Origin: Leyella lascolaii
Lineage (GTDB): Bacteria; Bacteroidota; Bacteroidia; Bacteroidales; Bacteroidaceae
Direction: 5' to 3'
DNA: 48,373 bases
NCBI RefSeq assembly: GCF_900079775.1
Contig: NZ_LT556044.1
Location: forward strand, 108,361 to 156,733
Shown here: in pieces, positions 26,808 to 35,784 of the stretch
Numbering within the stretch: position 1 is the stretch's first letter
Layout: every line of letters begins with the position of its first letter
Notes under the pieces: model-generated
Database searches by the model: none
What the model was told of the DNA's origin: nothing
What the model saw: only the letters and a program-made list of their open reading frames with translations
Translations under genes and position numbers: made by a program

Positions 26808-27581
26808 TCATTTGACCTTTCGCATTATGAGTCCGTTACCGCAGTCTATCGCTTCTTCTGTAAAGTTAAGATGATAAATAAATGTAGACTTGTTACCGAA
26901 GTCGCATATAAGTTTTCCGTTTTTATACGTGTACGTACCTGCTGACGTATGTCCGCATTCGCTTTCGATAATGCTGTCACCATAAATATCTATGATTATA
27001 TCGAAGAATTCCGCCCGGAACATCCATCGTCCTTCAATCCATTTCGGTATTTGCCCGGATCTTTCATTGTATTCCGTTGCATCTTTGTCAGGGGTGGAGG
27101 ATATGTCTGTTATATAATCGCTGTTGTTGTATAAGTCGCTTTCCGGTGTTATGCCTTGTCTTTGTTGAATGAGTAAGCTCACTATAACTGCCGTAATTAC
27201 AATTATTGTAATTATGACGGACATTGTTAACGGAGTATTCCTGTATACGTGTTTTCCGGTCCTTTTATGATTTTGAACGCCATTGACATGATTTGACACA
27301 TTAACGTTCGGTTGTTTGTTTATGTCGGGCGCGTTTGTTTTTTCTTCGGATAAATCAGTTGAACGTTCCTTTATATCCGGATGCCTGCCGGCTTTCCCGT
27401 CACTTACTGATATGGTGTTTTTATCTTCAGCGTCTTGTATGCTGTCTTCCTCATTTGCTGATTCTGTTCTTGTGTATGCAAACGGAGTTCCACAACGCGG
27501 GCATACACAAGAATGCTCATTGATGAAATCAGGAATGTCTTCCTCAAAACGGAATCTGCATTTGGGGCATTTTATTTCCAT
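26808..27581 (-). CDS. Zinc-ribbon membrane protein, last gene of the actin-like/tubulin-like operon
   Basis: A 257-aa protein. Residues 5-30 form a zinc ribbon (Cys5, Cys8, Cys27, Cys30). A polar linker (about 35-115) follows, then one membrane helix (about 119-140). The C-terminal domain (about 180-257) has a GRWMFRAEFFD...GTYTYKNGKL pattern like a small beta-barrel or lipocalin-type fold. This predicts a cytoplasmic ribbon joined across the membrane to an exported domain, so it could couple the cytoplasmic filament-like proteins to the envelope. Family not named. It lies 19 bases after the coiled-coil gene. Confidence 0.65.
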   Translation of the reverse strand: MEIKCPKCRFRFEEDIPDFINEHSCVCPRCGTPFAYTRTESANEEDSIQDAEDKNTISVSDGKAGRHPDIKERSTDLSEEKTNAPDINKQPNVNVSNHVNGVQNHKRTGKHVYRNTPLTMSVIITIIVITAVIVSLLIQQRQGITPESDLYNNSDYITDISSTPDKDATEYNERSGQIPKWIEGRWMFRAEFFDIIIDIYGDSIIESECGHTSAGTYTYKNGKLICDFGNKSTFIYHLNFTEEAIDCGNGLIMRKVK

Positions 27582-27600
27582 GTATGAATGTCTTTAATGC

Positions 27601-28161
27601 CTATTTGTCTAATTTTATGATAGCTTTCTGTTCCACCTTCCATTTTTCTCCGTCAAAAACGGCAATTCCTTTTTCTAATGTTACAATATGGTTCGGAATG
27701 CCGTTCGTTGAAGACGCTATCTTGCATGCTGGTTTAAGGAATTGTGTTGTAGAAATTATGGCTGTGGCTATGGCATCCTTACTTTCAATAACAGAAAACA
27801 TGCCACGTTCTTTTGTTTCTGTTTCCAGCATATATATGGATTTTCCTATCTGTATCTCTTCAGAATATTCGCTGAATGTACCATCAGATGTCGGAGCAGG
27901 AAGGTATATGGTCGTTGGACTGTCGGCGGCTTCATCATGTTCTGCACCTTTCGGTGATGTGTTGTCTGCAGATAGTCCGGATTCTGCTTCCTGACGCTCA
28001 TCATCCTTCCGCATCTGTTCTTTTAGAAGCCTCACTTCTGTCTCCAACGCCCCGATTCTTTTTGAAAGAATACGTATTTCTTCCATCAAATCATTGGTAG
28101 ATTCAGTTTCATCACTACTTGTTTCCTTCTTCGTGAATTTCTGAAATGGATTCTTTATCAT
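27601..28161 (-). CDS. Coiled-coil protein of the actin-like/tubulin-like operon
   Basis: A 186-aa protein with a Lys-rich start, a predicted coiled coil at about 24-60 (heptads in LMEEIRILSKRIGALETEVR), a Ser/Pro-rich linker, and a C-terminal beta-rich domain (about 100-186). It lacks a membrane helix. Its first 47 bases overlap the 3' end of the large ATPase gene, and no alternative start exists before codon 26, so the overlap is probably real and implies coupling. Probably an adaptor or assembly factor; function unknown. Confidence 0.65.
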   Translation of the reverse strand: MIKNPFQKFTKKETSSDETESTNDLMEEIRILSKRIGALETEVRLLKEQMRKDDERQEAESGLSADNTSPKGAEHDEAADSPTTIYLPAPTSDGTFSEYSEEIQIGKSIYMLETETKERGMFSVIESKDAIATAIISTTQFLKPACKIASSTNGIPNHIVTLEKGIAVFDGEKWKVEQKAIIKLDK

Positions 28162-31100
28162 ATAAATTCTCTATAAGGTTATTACGGATTATGCCGATGA
28201 TAGGGTAGAAGAATACGGTATCCTCTATTATATCGTCATCGTTTTTGTCATCGATATTTTTGTTCATAAATATCCATCCGTTCGCAAGATGATGCTCAAT
28301 GTTTTTATTCATTAATTCACGGAAAGCCTGCATTGTCTTGTTGGCTACAAGAAAGTTCTCGTTAACATGGATGTTGTCACACAGCGATATGAAGAAATCA
28401 TTAAATTCTTTGACACTCTTTATAATCTCATTACGTATGTCATCACTGTTCATGTCATTATATGTCAGGAATTCCTTTGATATCATTGAATGATTATATC
28501 TCATTGGAGTGTCCAGGTCTGACATGAGTCTGTTAAGCTCATATACACTCTCACAACCCATTTTATCGCGGACCTGCATCAGTGCGCCACGGCATGTTAT
28601 CTGTTTAGGCTCATCTTTCTCAATGATGACGGAGAAGCCGTCACTGTCATATTTTTCATTATATGTCATTTCAAAGATAGTCTGAGTTATGAGGTTCAAA
28701 GCTTCATTGTTTCCAATAATATCAAGAATCTTTGAACCGGTACCGCTGAACATCACACTTCTTGGTTTGTTTAACCGACGGTGGTGCATGGTTTTTGCCA
28801 CATAATATATTATTGCAGCATAGAAATATATGAATATAATCTTTCGAATATAGTCCTCGCCCAGTCTATGGTTGTAAGAGAATATGTCTTTGTTCTTTAT
28901 TATCTTGTTCTGTACTATTGAGAAAAAGAACGCATTGACATCCTCGGATTTGCGTTTCTCCAAGATGTCATCAAGTATTCCATGCAGCTCACCGTATTTG
29001 TCATCATCGTAGTTGAACAGTTCCTTAAAATATCTGGCATACTCCACGACCATCGGATTTGTGTCACCGTGCGGTATCTCTGAAAAACCGTCACCGAACA
29101 GCACATTTGCGGCAAAGCGGAAAGAAGACAGCATTATCGGCTGTTTCGAGTTTGGCTCAAAAACAGCTATGTCGCTGGTACCGCCTCCTATGTCTATGCT
29201 TGCCACACACGACGCCGCACCATGAAACTTGTCCGAGCACTTATAATAATAATATGGCGCCACAGACTCTGGCATCTTTATGATATTTGTATTGTCAGCT
29301 TTTACTCCAAATACGTCTTGGAAGGTTTTCGACCAGATTTCCTCCATCTTGCGTATCTTTCCGATTTTCATACTTAGAGGGTAGAACCAAACGAGACGTG
29401 TTTTCCTTAAGTCCCCGTTTTCAAGTATGACTTTGGTTCTCATCAGTAACGCAAGCTCTGTGATATATGCCCGAATGCGTTTGCCGGAAGCAATATCTGC
29501 CGACCATTTAATGTCAGGCACAATCCTGTTGCCATACCCTACAGACTCCTTTTCATATATGAACGGTATGTTTGTGTCACCAAGTGCGACAATGTCGTCA
29601 GCATTTCTTGCATCCAGATGCTCGCTCTCTGAAAGTACTGTACGCTGTGGGAAGCCATACGTCTCATCAATGCATTTCGGTAGAAATTCCTGTCTCATTA
29701 TCGCGTCATAGAGAATATTCTCGCTGTTATATAACGTAGCTATGAGTCTTTCATGCCCGAGAGAATCTATGTTTAACGGTTCCGGCATATTGCTTTCTCT
29801 CATATATTCAATATGAGTGTTTGTCGTTCCGAGGTCTACAGCAAAGGTGTAGGAGTCGTGTCCGTTTATGTTTTGTGCCCATTTCGGACAGATTATGCCT
29901 TCAATATTGTTGCCGGCATCGTCTGCGTTTATCCCGACCTTTATGTAATCAAATGAATCCGTTACTTTGTAATAGCTCGTTCCGACACGTTTTTCTGCCT
30001 TCAGACTTCTCTTACGTGATGTGACGCTTTCTTCAGAAAGGATGTTATTATAGTTGTCTTTATAAAAAGACAAAGAGATGTTATGCTGTTCGAGTTGTCC
30101 TAAGGCGCGGTCAATAAGCTGCACGTTGTACTGTTTCAGCAACGGACTTTTTATGAATGGGAATATGGACAATGCGAAGGGAACTGTTATAAAATGCCCG
30201 TAATTGTTCTGTACGTCATAACTCAGGTCTCCAGTGCTTGACTTGATGTATACACGCGACAGCTTTATGTATTTACTGCCGTTGCTGACCGGAATCCTGA
30301 GTATAGCCTCGACACTTTCTGACGAACCGTCTTTTTTATGGCGAAGTTCAAATCGTTTATGCCCGTTAACAGTCCCCCACAGGTCGCTGACTTTGAAATA
30401 TTTGAAATACAACGGCTTCAGTGGCAATATGAAATCAAACTTGTCGGTTTCAACAGTTCCAGTAGAAATGTTCCCGTCAAAGAAGCATTCATGATTTGAA
30501 GTGTAGTCAAGCTTCATGATTACCGGCTGTAAGAAGTCATCATCTGTAAGCCATGGATATCTGTGACGTGTTGCCGGTAGTGTGCGTTTATCCGGAGACA
30601 ACGCATAATCTTCCGGTTTTATGACAATGGTATCGTCCCAGTCTCGTGTAACATATCTGAACTTGTTTGACTTTGTCGCATTCAAATTGTTCTGCAAAAC
30701 CAGCGGTTGTGTCTCGTCGATATCAAAAGAAGGCGCTATGACAAAATCGCTTTTGGCGATTTCCTTTTGTATATCAACAGCTCTTGCACAAAAGAATGGA
30801 ATGTCAAGAGCCTGAACTCCTTCCTCCATAATGTCATAATTAGATGTAAGAAATACTTTTGCCTTCTCTTCATTCTCTACATCCAAAGCCTCTGGATTGC
30901 CGATTTCGCGTATTATTTCATTTCGCAGACTGTTGTCGAGCAATGAAAAATCGCGTATTATATAATTGTTGACTTCACGGCAGAATCTCTTTAGTTCCGG
31001 ATATGCCGTGAACATTGCATATACGTATTTCACAAATATCGGCTTCCTTTCGTGCAACGGACGGTATTCTGTAAATATCCTTCTGTTTTCCTCGACAAAA

Positions 31101-31630
31101 ATATCATAGGAGTCATTCCCTGCATTCGGAGTTGCCATGAACAGTGTGACAGGTGATGTTCCGCCTATTACGCTGTTCCCATATACTACGAAATACAACT
31201 TCTCCAACCTGTTGAAATTGAACGCTTCGGCATCCTGCCGGAGAAACATTTCTATTGTCTCACCAAGCAGTTTGTGCAGTCCGTCAGTCTTCAAACGGTC
31301 TATCTGAGTCTGTTTGTTCCATTCTATTATATGAAACAAATCATTATATTCCTTATAGTTGAACAGTAATTGAGCAATATCCAAGGCATCCGATACAAGT
31401 TTCTTGTCCATCGCCTCTCCATTCAGATCGGCATGCACGGACAAACGCTGAAACGCATTCTTAACCAATTCCATTTGTGCGAAAGGGCTTGGAATAGCCG
31501 TACGCGGAGTCTGCAACATGCCTCCATCCGGATCGGATATCATTTCTATCTCATCAGCATTATACTGATCGTTCAGCTGTATCCATCCCTCACCTGTTGT
31601 CTTTTTATTGTATGATAATATATTGCTCAT
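28115..31630 (-). CDS. Large actin/Hsp70-type ATPase (1171 aa)
   Basis: The C-terminal half has the ASKHA ATPase motifs in order: phosphate-1 AVDLGTTNTH (597-606), phosphate-2 SIDIGGGTSD (811-820) and adenosine motif FSGTGSK (961-967), as in Hsp70, MreB and ParM. The first 590 residues are a large domain without a motif I recognise, rich in aromatic and acidic residues. Size and layout recall the SrfB-type proteins of Proteobacteria, but I cannot confirm homology. No signal peptide or membrane helix, so it is cytoplasmic. It sits 13 bases after the tubulin-like gene. Possible roles are a filament-forming actin-like protein or a chaperone-type remodeller. Confidence 0.75.
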   Translation of the reverse strand: MSNILSYNKKTTGEGWIQLNDQYNADEIEMISDPDGGMLQTPRTAIPSPFAQMELVKNAFQRLSVHADLNGEAMDKKLVSDALDIAQLLFNYKEYNDLFHIIEWNKQTQIDRLKTDGLHKLLGETIEMFLRQDAEAFNFNRLEKLYFVVYGNSVIGGTSPVTLFMATPNAGNDSYDIFVEENRRIFTEYRPLHERKPIFVKYVYAMFTAYPELKRFCREVNNYIIRDFSLLDNSLRNEIIREIGNPEALDVENEEKAKVFLTSNYDIMEEGVQALDIPFFCARAVDIQKEIAKSDFVIAPSFDIDETQPLVLQNNLNATKSNKFRYVTRDWDDTIVIKPEDYALSPDKRTLPATRHRYPWLTDDDFLQPVIMKLDYTSNHECFFDGNISTGTVETDKFDFILPLKPLYFKYFKVSDLWGTVNGHKRFELRHKKDGSSESVEAILRIPVSNGSKYIKLSRVYIKSSTGDLSYDVQNNYGHFITVPFALSIFPFIKSPLLKQYNVQLIDRALGQLEQHNISLSFYKDNYNNILSEESVTSRKRSLKAEKRVGTSYYKVTDSFDYIKVGINADDAGNNIEGIICPKWAQNINGHDSYTFAVDLGTTNTHIEYMRESNMPEPLNIDSLGHERLIATLYNSENILYDAIMRQEFLPKCIDETYGFPQRTVLSESEHLDARNADDIVALGDTNIPFIYEKESVGYGNRIVPDIKWSADIASGKRIRAYITELALLMRTKVILENGDLRKTRLVWFYPLSMKIGKIRKMEEIWSKTFQDVFGVKADNTNIIKMPESVAPYYYYKCSDKFHGAASCVASIDIGGGTSDIAVFEPNSKQPIMLSSFRFAANVLFGDGFSEIPHGDTNPMVVEYARYFKELFNYDDDKYGELHGILDDILEKRKSEDVNAFFFSIVQNKIIKNKDIFSYNHRLGEDYIRKIIFIYFYAAIIYYVAKTMHHRRLNKPRSVMFSGTGSKILDIIGNNEALNLITQTIFEMTYNEKYDSDGFSVIIEKDEPKQITCRGALMQVRDKMGCESVYELNRLMSDLDTPMRYNHSMISKEFLTYNDMNSDDIRNEIIKSVKEFNDFFISLCDNIHVNENFLVANKTMQAFRELMNKNIEHHLANGWIFMNKNIDDKNDDDIIEDTVFFYPIIGIIRNNLIENLYDKESISEIHEEGNK

Positions 31631-31643
31631 TGTGTTCTTACTG

Positions 31644-33185
31644 TTAATTAACGGAAATGTATTTTTCTTCTATCAGTTTGTCAAGCGTCTCATTAAGAAG
31701 ACAGAACAGCTTATACGGAACTTCATTTGCCCCGAAACGCGATGTCTTTACTGCCTTCTGGGAAGCCGCATTCATTGCTGACATGATTTTCTTGTAGTCC
31801 AGAGGTGATTTCATGAATCCGCTTTTGGGCATTATGTCCGTCAGACAGTCTTTCAGATTTTCCGTATTGAGATTGAACGGTACAAAGCTACGCTGGTTTT
31901 CCTTAAGTTCTTTCAGCCATTGATTGTATGCTACATAGAAGTTGGATGTCAGTGTAGAATAGAACGATGTCGACAGAAAACTGCCGGTAAGTTCCGGTTT
32001 GTCCAAAGTGAATCCGTGACCTATGTCTTTTTTCAGATGGTTTGTTATATACATGTAGGCAAGATGGAACTTTATCATCGGTTTGTTTATCATGTGCCGT
32101 GACTGCATACCAAGATCCATAAGACTTATCTGTTTCTTGTCATAAGCGAGTCCGTATTCTTTGTAAACAGGATTGATAGCTTTGCCGTCAGCCGTTATGA
32201 GCTGGTCGTCCGGTATCTGCATAAAATCCAGAATGGACAACGCACCGATGAACTCCACTATATGGGCATCATTGCGCTGCCCGTTGTTACCGGGATCGTT
32301 GAAATATGGCATCGACGGTATTTCGTCACCGAGATAATAGCAAGCATTTATTTTTGATTCCTGTATGTCACTGTCATCATGTTTTATACCTGTCAGATTA
32401 TCGTGATAATAGTAGAGCGCAGACTTTGTCTTGGAAATGAAATCAGCACGGGAGATGGGACTGTTCTCATCTTGCTGTACATTGAAGTAGGGCAGAACGG
32501 TCAGCGCACCGATTCTGGCGTCCGCAAGGTCTCCTCTGTTTGCCTGATTGCTGTTTCTCGCATTACGTATATTATTGACTATGATAGGATAGCCAGCCGC
32601 TCCGGTTCCTCCGAAGATGGAGCTGACAATGAATATCCTGTCATTCCGCTGGAACACACTTGCAAACAGTCTGAACTCCTCGCTGTCCTTTATCTTGTTC
32701 AAAGCCACACTTCCGATATTGGGATTGCCGACAAAGCCGATGTTCATTTTTGTTTCCAGCTGTGCTTTGGAAAACAACATCGAGCATAGAGCCTGATTTG
32801 CGGAGTCAAGTGTATTGTAGGATATGAATTCCTGGAATGTCTTTGAGCCTACAGCATCGATATTAAAGAGAAATGTATCAGAAAGAGTGGGGCTGTTGGG
32901 AACAATATCTTTCAATGAAGAAATCTTCACGGAGAAAAAGCCTTGTCCTACATCCTGTCTGTCACCATACAGGCTGTTGCGTATCTGTCTGTACCATTTA
33001 AGCAGGTTCTCTGTGCGTTTCAGGTCTTCGTTAGACCTGTGCGGATCTATGATAATAGGTATAATCTCTGTCGCTACGGGCGTACCGGACTCATTCAATG
33101 GGGTGATTCCGGCAGCAAGCTGCATTATGAGCGGACGCATTACACGCGATCCTGTACCTCCGACTAAAAAAAGAAAAAGTCTCAC
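31644..33185 (-). CDS. Tubulin/FtsZ-like GTPase
   Basis: A 513-aa soluble protein. The start FLFLVGGTGSRV (about 4-15) matches the first glycine loop of FtsZ/tubulin. SSIFGGTGAAGYP (188-200) matches the tubulin signature GGTG-[AS]-G that binds the nucleotide phosphates. Spacing between the two (about 180 residues) is larger than in FtsZ, indicating an insertion. The C-terminal half is helical and unlike FtsZ. It is best placed with the divergent 'tubulin-like' families rather than cell-division FtsZ. It lies between the membrane protein and the actin/Hsp70-type ATPase genes. Polymerisation is not shown by sequence. Confidence 0.75.
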   Translation of the reverse strand: MRLFLFLVGGTGSRVMRPLIMQLAAGITPLNESGTPVATEIIPIIIDPHRSNEDLKRTENLLKWYRQIRNSLYGDRQDVGQGFFSVKISSLKDIVPNSPTLSDTFLFNIDAVGSKTFQEFISYNTLDSANQALCSMLFSKAQLETKMNIGFVGNPNIGSVALNKIKDSEEFRLFASVFQRNDRIFIVSSIFGGTGAAGYPIIVNNIRNARNSNQANRGDLADARIGALTVLPYFNVQQDENSPISRADFISKTKSALYYYHDNLTGIKHDDSDIQESKINACYYLGDEIPSMPYFNDPGNNGQRNDAHIVEFIGALSILDFMQIPDDQLITADGKAINPVYKEYGLAYDKKQISLMDLGMQSRHMINKPMIKFHLAYMYITNHLKKDIGHGFTLDKPELTGSFLSTSFYSTLTSNFYVAYNQWLKELKENQRSFVPFNLNTENLKDCLTDIMPKSGFMKSPLDYKKIMSAMNAASQKAVKTSRFGANEVPYKLFCLLNETLDKLIEEKYISVN

Positions 33186-33226
33186 TTTCTGTATGATGAT
33201 AATATTTATATGTTATATGTCTTTAT

Positions 33227-33670
33227 TTACTCCGGTATCGGTGTGTGTCTGCAGTTTGTGCTCCACCATCTCATTGAAAACGATGCAATAGTGTATATTA
33301 TGCATTCTATTATTATGTTCACCACCGCAAAAACCGCAAGTTCCTTTGAAAAGTCTATGCCATTGTCTGAAAAGACGCTCTCGAGATAGGGAACGTTTAT
33401 TGCGGTAACGATAATGCCGGCGATTACGAGCATTACCAGCCAATGATACCAGCGTGAGAACGACACCGAGTTTATGCCATAATAGAATATTGCCGCACAA
33501 AGCCAGGCAATGATTGCTGTGGATAATGATGCGACGAAATACAATCCGTTGTTGTACATTTCGTTTGAGAATTGCATTTCATAATAGAACATCTCAAACA
33601 GGTCGGTTGCGAAAACCATAAATAATATTGTGACAATTATTCCGGTGAACAATAATATCAGCTGTCTCAT
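33227..33670 (-). CDS. Four-helix membrane protein of the actin-like/tubulin-like operon
   Basis: A 147-aa protein with hydrophobic segments at about 3-21, 42-65, 75-95 and 112-131, and a short tail. No motif recognised. It begins 2 bases after the vWA-like lipoprotein gene, so the two are almost certainly co-translated. It could be the membrane anchor of the complex. Confidence 0.65.
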   Translation of the reverse strand: MRQLILLFTGIIVTILFMVFATDLFEMFYYEMQFSNEMYNNGLYFVASLSTAIIAWLCAAIFYYGINSVSFSRWYHWLVMLVIAGIIVTAINVPYLESVFSDNGIDFSKELAVFAVVNIIIECIIYTIASFSMRWWSTNCRHTPIPE

Positions 33671-33672
33671 AT

Positions 33673-35175
33673 CTATTTTTTTAATTTTAATTTAAGTGTA
33701 AAATAATATGGTCCTTCCTCAGCGTTTTTGCTGTAAGACTCGTATATTCCTTTCATTATATATTTAAATCCGAATGTGGTTCTGGCGAATTCCGGAGCGG
33801 CAATGTTGGCGTCATCGTCACTTGAGGATTGCTCAACCCATTGTGGAAGTGCTTTCTTGAGTCTTATCCTTACATCCTGGTCAGTGGTTATTTTTTTCGT
33901 TTCAAGTACAAACACGTGGGTAGCTTTCTCTGCATATTTTTTTTCTGCCGGAGTAATGTGTTGTCTGTCAATAGTCATTATGGCTTTGATCTTAATGTCA
34001 TCGTCAGATTCCACCACATAGTTTCTTTTGTCTGAAAGGTAGCCGTCGTCTATGAACATTCCTCCAAGGTCTGCCGCCACAACCAATTGTATGGATGATG
34101 TACCCTTCTCAGGCTCAACGTCCTCAATCTCCGTAATCTGACTCGTCTGTCCCTTTTCTGGTCTGAACCGTGCCTTAATATCAGGATAGCTCATCAGAAG
34201 AGAATAGTGAGGACTGTATATCTCAGACGTTTCGAACAAGTATTCATTCTCATATCCGTCCATCTCCTTGAACTGACAGAATGTGGAATAACTGCTGTCT
34301 TGCGTCAGACGTGCGATGTTCTCCTTGTTGCTGACAATCACAATGTAGTAGGGACGTTGTCCGTCATATCTTTTTCCGGATGGAGAATCATAAGAATAAT
34401 ACATGCCATTGAAGCTGCTGTTCATTTTTATGATTAACATCGACTTGTCTTTTACATTATTCTTAAATACGGAGTTTATCATTCCCTGTGCCTCTGCAAA
34501 GACCTTCTGAGGATTGATTCCATTCATGTTTTTAGTGGAATATATCATGTCTGTCACAAGGATACTTACTTCATTCGTGGCAGTATGGTCAAGAATGTCT
34601 CTGAATATTACAGCGAAATCCGTATAGCTCGCGTCGCCTATAGACCTTGTTGCCTCAAAGATGTTGTTGTCAGCAAGAAACTTACGCACTCCCTGCGGAT
34701 ATTCGTTTATTGAACTGTTCACCACATATATTTTATTATGGTCTTCGTTCGGCAGGCTGTTCAGCATCCTCACAATGGCAGCCTTGAAACGTCCGTCTCC
34801 GTTGGCGGCGTCGTATGGCACCATGCTTCCTGAGCGTTCCAGATAGAATTTGGCTGTCATATGTCCGTCGCCGCCGATACCGACAAACGATACTTCAATG
34901 GACGGACGTCTGTTTTTAAAAAATTCTTCTATATATGTTTTTACCTTTTCTGTGTCTAATCTGTCGTCTTCATAGAACTCTTCGAAGTTCTCCTTAGCGG
35001 AGGTTATGGATGATTCTATTTTTTTCCAGTCGTTATTATCTATTGTACGGTCACTCTCCGCAAGCGTGAGAAGCAGTCGGTTGAACTCTTTCTTATTACT
35101 GTTGCCACATCCGCTGACGGATAACACACACACAGTCAGTATAAGACATATAATCGGATAAATGATATTTTTCAT
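33673..35175 (-). CDS. Lipoprotein with a variant von Willebrand A (MIDAS) domain
   Basis: A 500-aa lipoprotein (lipobox LSVSGC, Cys23), so it is envelope-anchored. A helical stretch (25-90) precedes an A-domain: FYLERSGSM (110-118) fits the metal site DxSxS with Glu113 in place of Asp. Thr185 in SYTDF and Asp209 in ILVTDM fit the other metal-site positions. The C-terminal third (about 360-500) looks beta-rich. It is the first gene of the six-gene operon. A vWA protein outside the membrane with tubulin- and actin-type NTPases inside suggests an envelope-spanning assembly. Confidence 0.72.
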   Translation of the reverse strand: MKNIIYPIICLILTVCVLSVSGCGNSNKKEFNRLLLTLAESDRTIDNNDWKKIESSITSAKENFEEFYEDDRLDTEKVKTYIEEFFKNRRPSIEVSFVGIGGDGHMTAKFYLERSGSMVPYDAANGDGRFKAAIVRMLNSLPNEDHNKIYVVNSSINEYPQGVRKFLADNNIFEATRSIGDASYTDFAVIFRDILDHTATNEVSILVTDMIYSTKNMNGINPQKVFAEAQGMINSVFKNNVKDKSMLIIKMNSSFNGMYYSYDSPSGKRYDGQRPYYIVIVSNKENIARLTQDSSYSTFCQFKEMDGYENEYLFETSEIYSPHYSLLMSYPDIKARFRPEKGQTSQITEIEDVEPEKGTSSIQLVVAADLGGMFIDDGYLSDKRNYVVESDDDIKIKAIMTIDRQHITPAEKKYAEKATHVFVLETKKITTDQDVRIRLKKALPQWVEQSSSDDDANIAAPEFARTTFGFKYIMKGIYESYSKNAEEGPYYFTLKLKLKK

Positions 35176-35209
35176 ACCTATTATGACGCTATAATAATAA
35201 ATATAGTTG

Positions 35210-35217
35210 CAAAAATA
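35210..35217 (-). promoter_or_regulatory. Promoter -7 element of the actin-like/tubulin-like operon
   Basis: Minus-strand TATTTTTG matches TAnnTTTG and lies 34 bases before the lipoprotein start. No TTTG at -33. It is the only candidate upstream of the first gene of the six. Confidence 0.5.
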
Positions 35218-35584
35218 ACAAAAAACACGGACATTATGTGGTGATATTCGGTTTTTTAGTGTTAAATATTACTCAGTCACAGTTTTATAACGTTCTTTCG
35301 TGTCCGGTACATTGATATTCATGTCATATTTGTTATGATATTTGAAAATATAGGAAATACGGTACAGTTTCCATTCCGTCAGCATATGACTCTGTATATT
35401 GTATAATAATACAATTATTGAGCCGATTCTGTATAATTATGCGGCTGAGTGATGCTCAAAACTCGATTATTTACGGAAAAAGAAAAGGTTGTGGGTGAAA
35501 ATGCGAGTATTTCTACCTTAACATAATCAGTTGAGTACTAATGCGATACAAAAAACGTATGCCCGCGGAACTATATTATATGCG
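35218..35584. other. Non-coding stretch upstream of the operon
   Basis: No supported gene. AT-rich with no convincing palindrome or repeat. Confidence 0.5.
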
Positions 35585-35621
35585 TAAAAAAGCCTGTTTC
35601 GCCATCTGAAACGGGCTTTAT
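35585..35621 (-). terminator. Intrinsic terminator-like hairpin
   Basis: Arms AAGCCTGTTTC (35590-35600) and GAAACGGGCTT (35608-35618) read into T6 on the minus strand. It is the furthest of three hairpins behind the TonB-dependent receptor gene. Confidence 0.65.
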
Positions 35622-35651
35622 GGCATGGCTGAACATGCTTTTTGACAGTAT

Positions 35652-35731
35652 GGAAAAGCCTGTTCCGCATCGCAATATATGCATAAACATAATAAATGGA
35701 TTGTATTGGAATGAGCCATACGGGCTTTTCC
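35652..35731. repeat. Inverted repeat with a 62-base loop
   Basis: Arms GGAAAAGCC (35652-35660) and GGCTTTTCC (35723-35731) resemble the hairpin just before it but are held apart by an insertion of about 60 bases. No gene lies inside. Confidence 0.5.
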
Positions 35732-35784
35732 GGATAAAAGAATCAGACTTTACTGGCTTAAAGTGTCATTTTAGCCGTAATAAA

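Noticed and set aside
33213..33500. 95-aa minus-strand frame within the membrane-protein gene
   Set aside because: Shadow of the 147-aa membrane protein in another frame; Arg/His-rich and without hydrophobic order.
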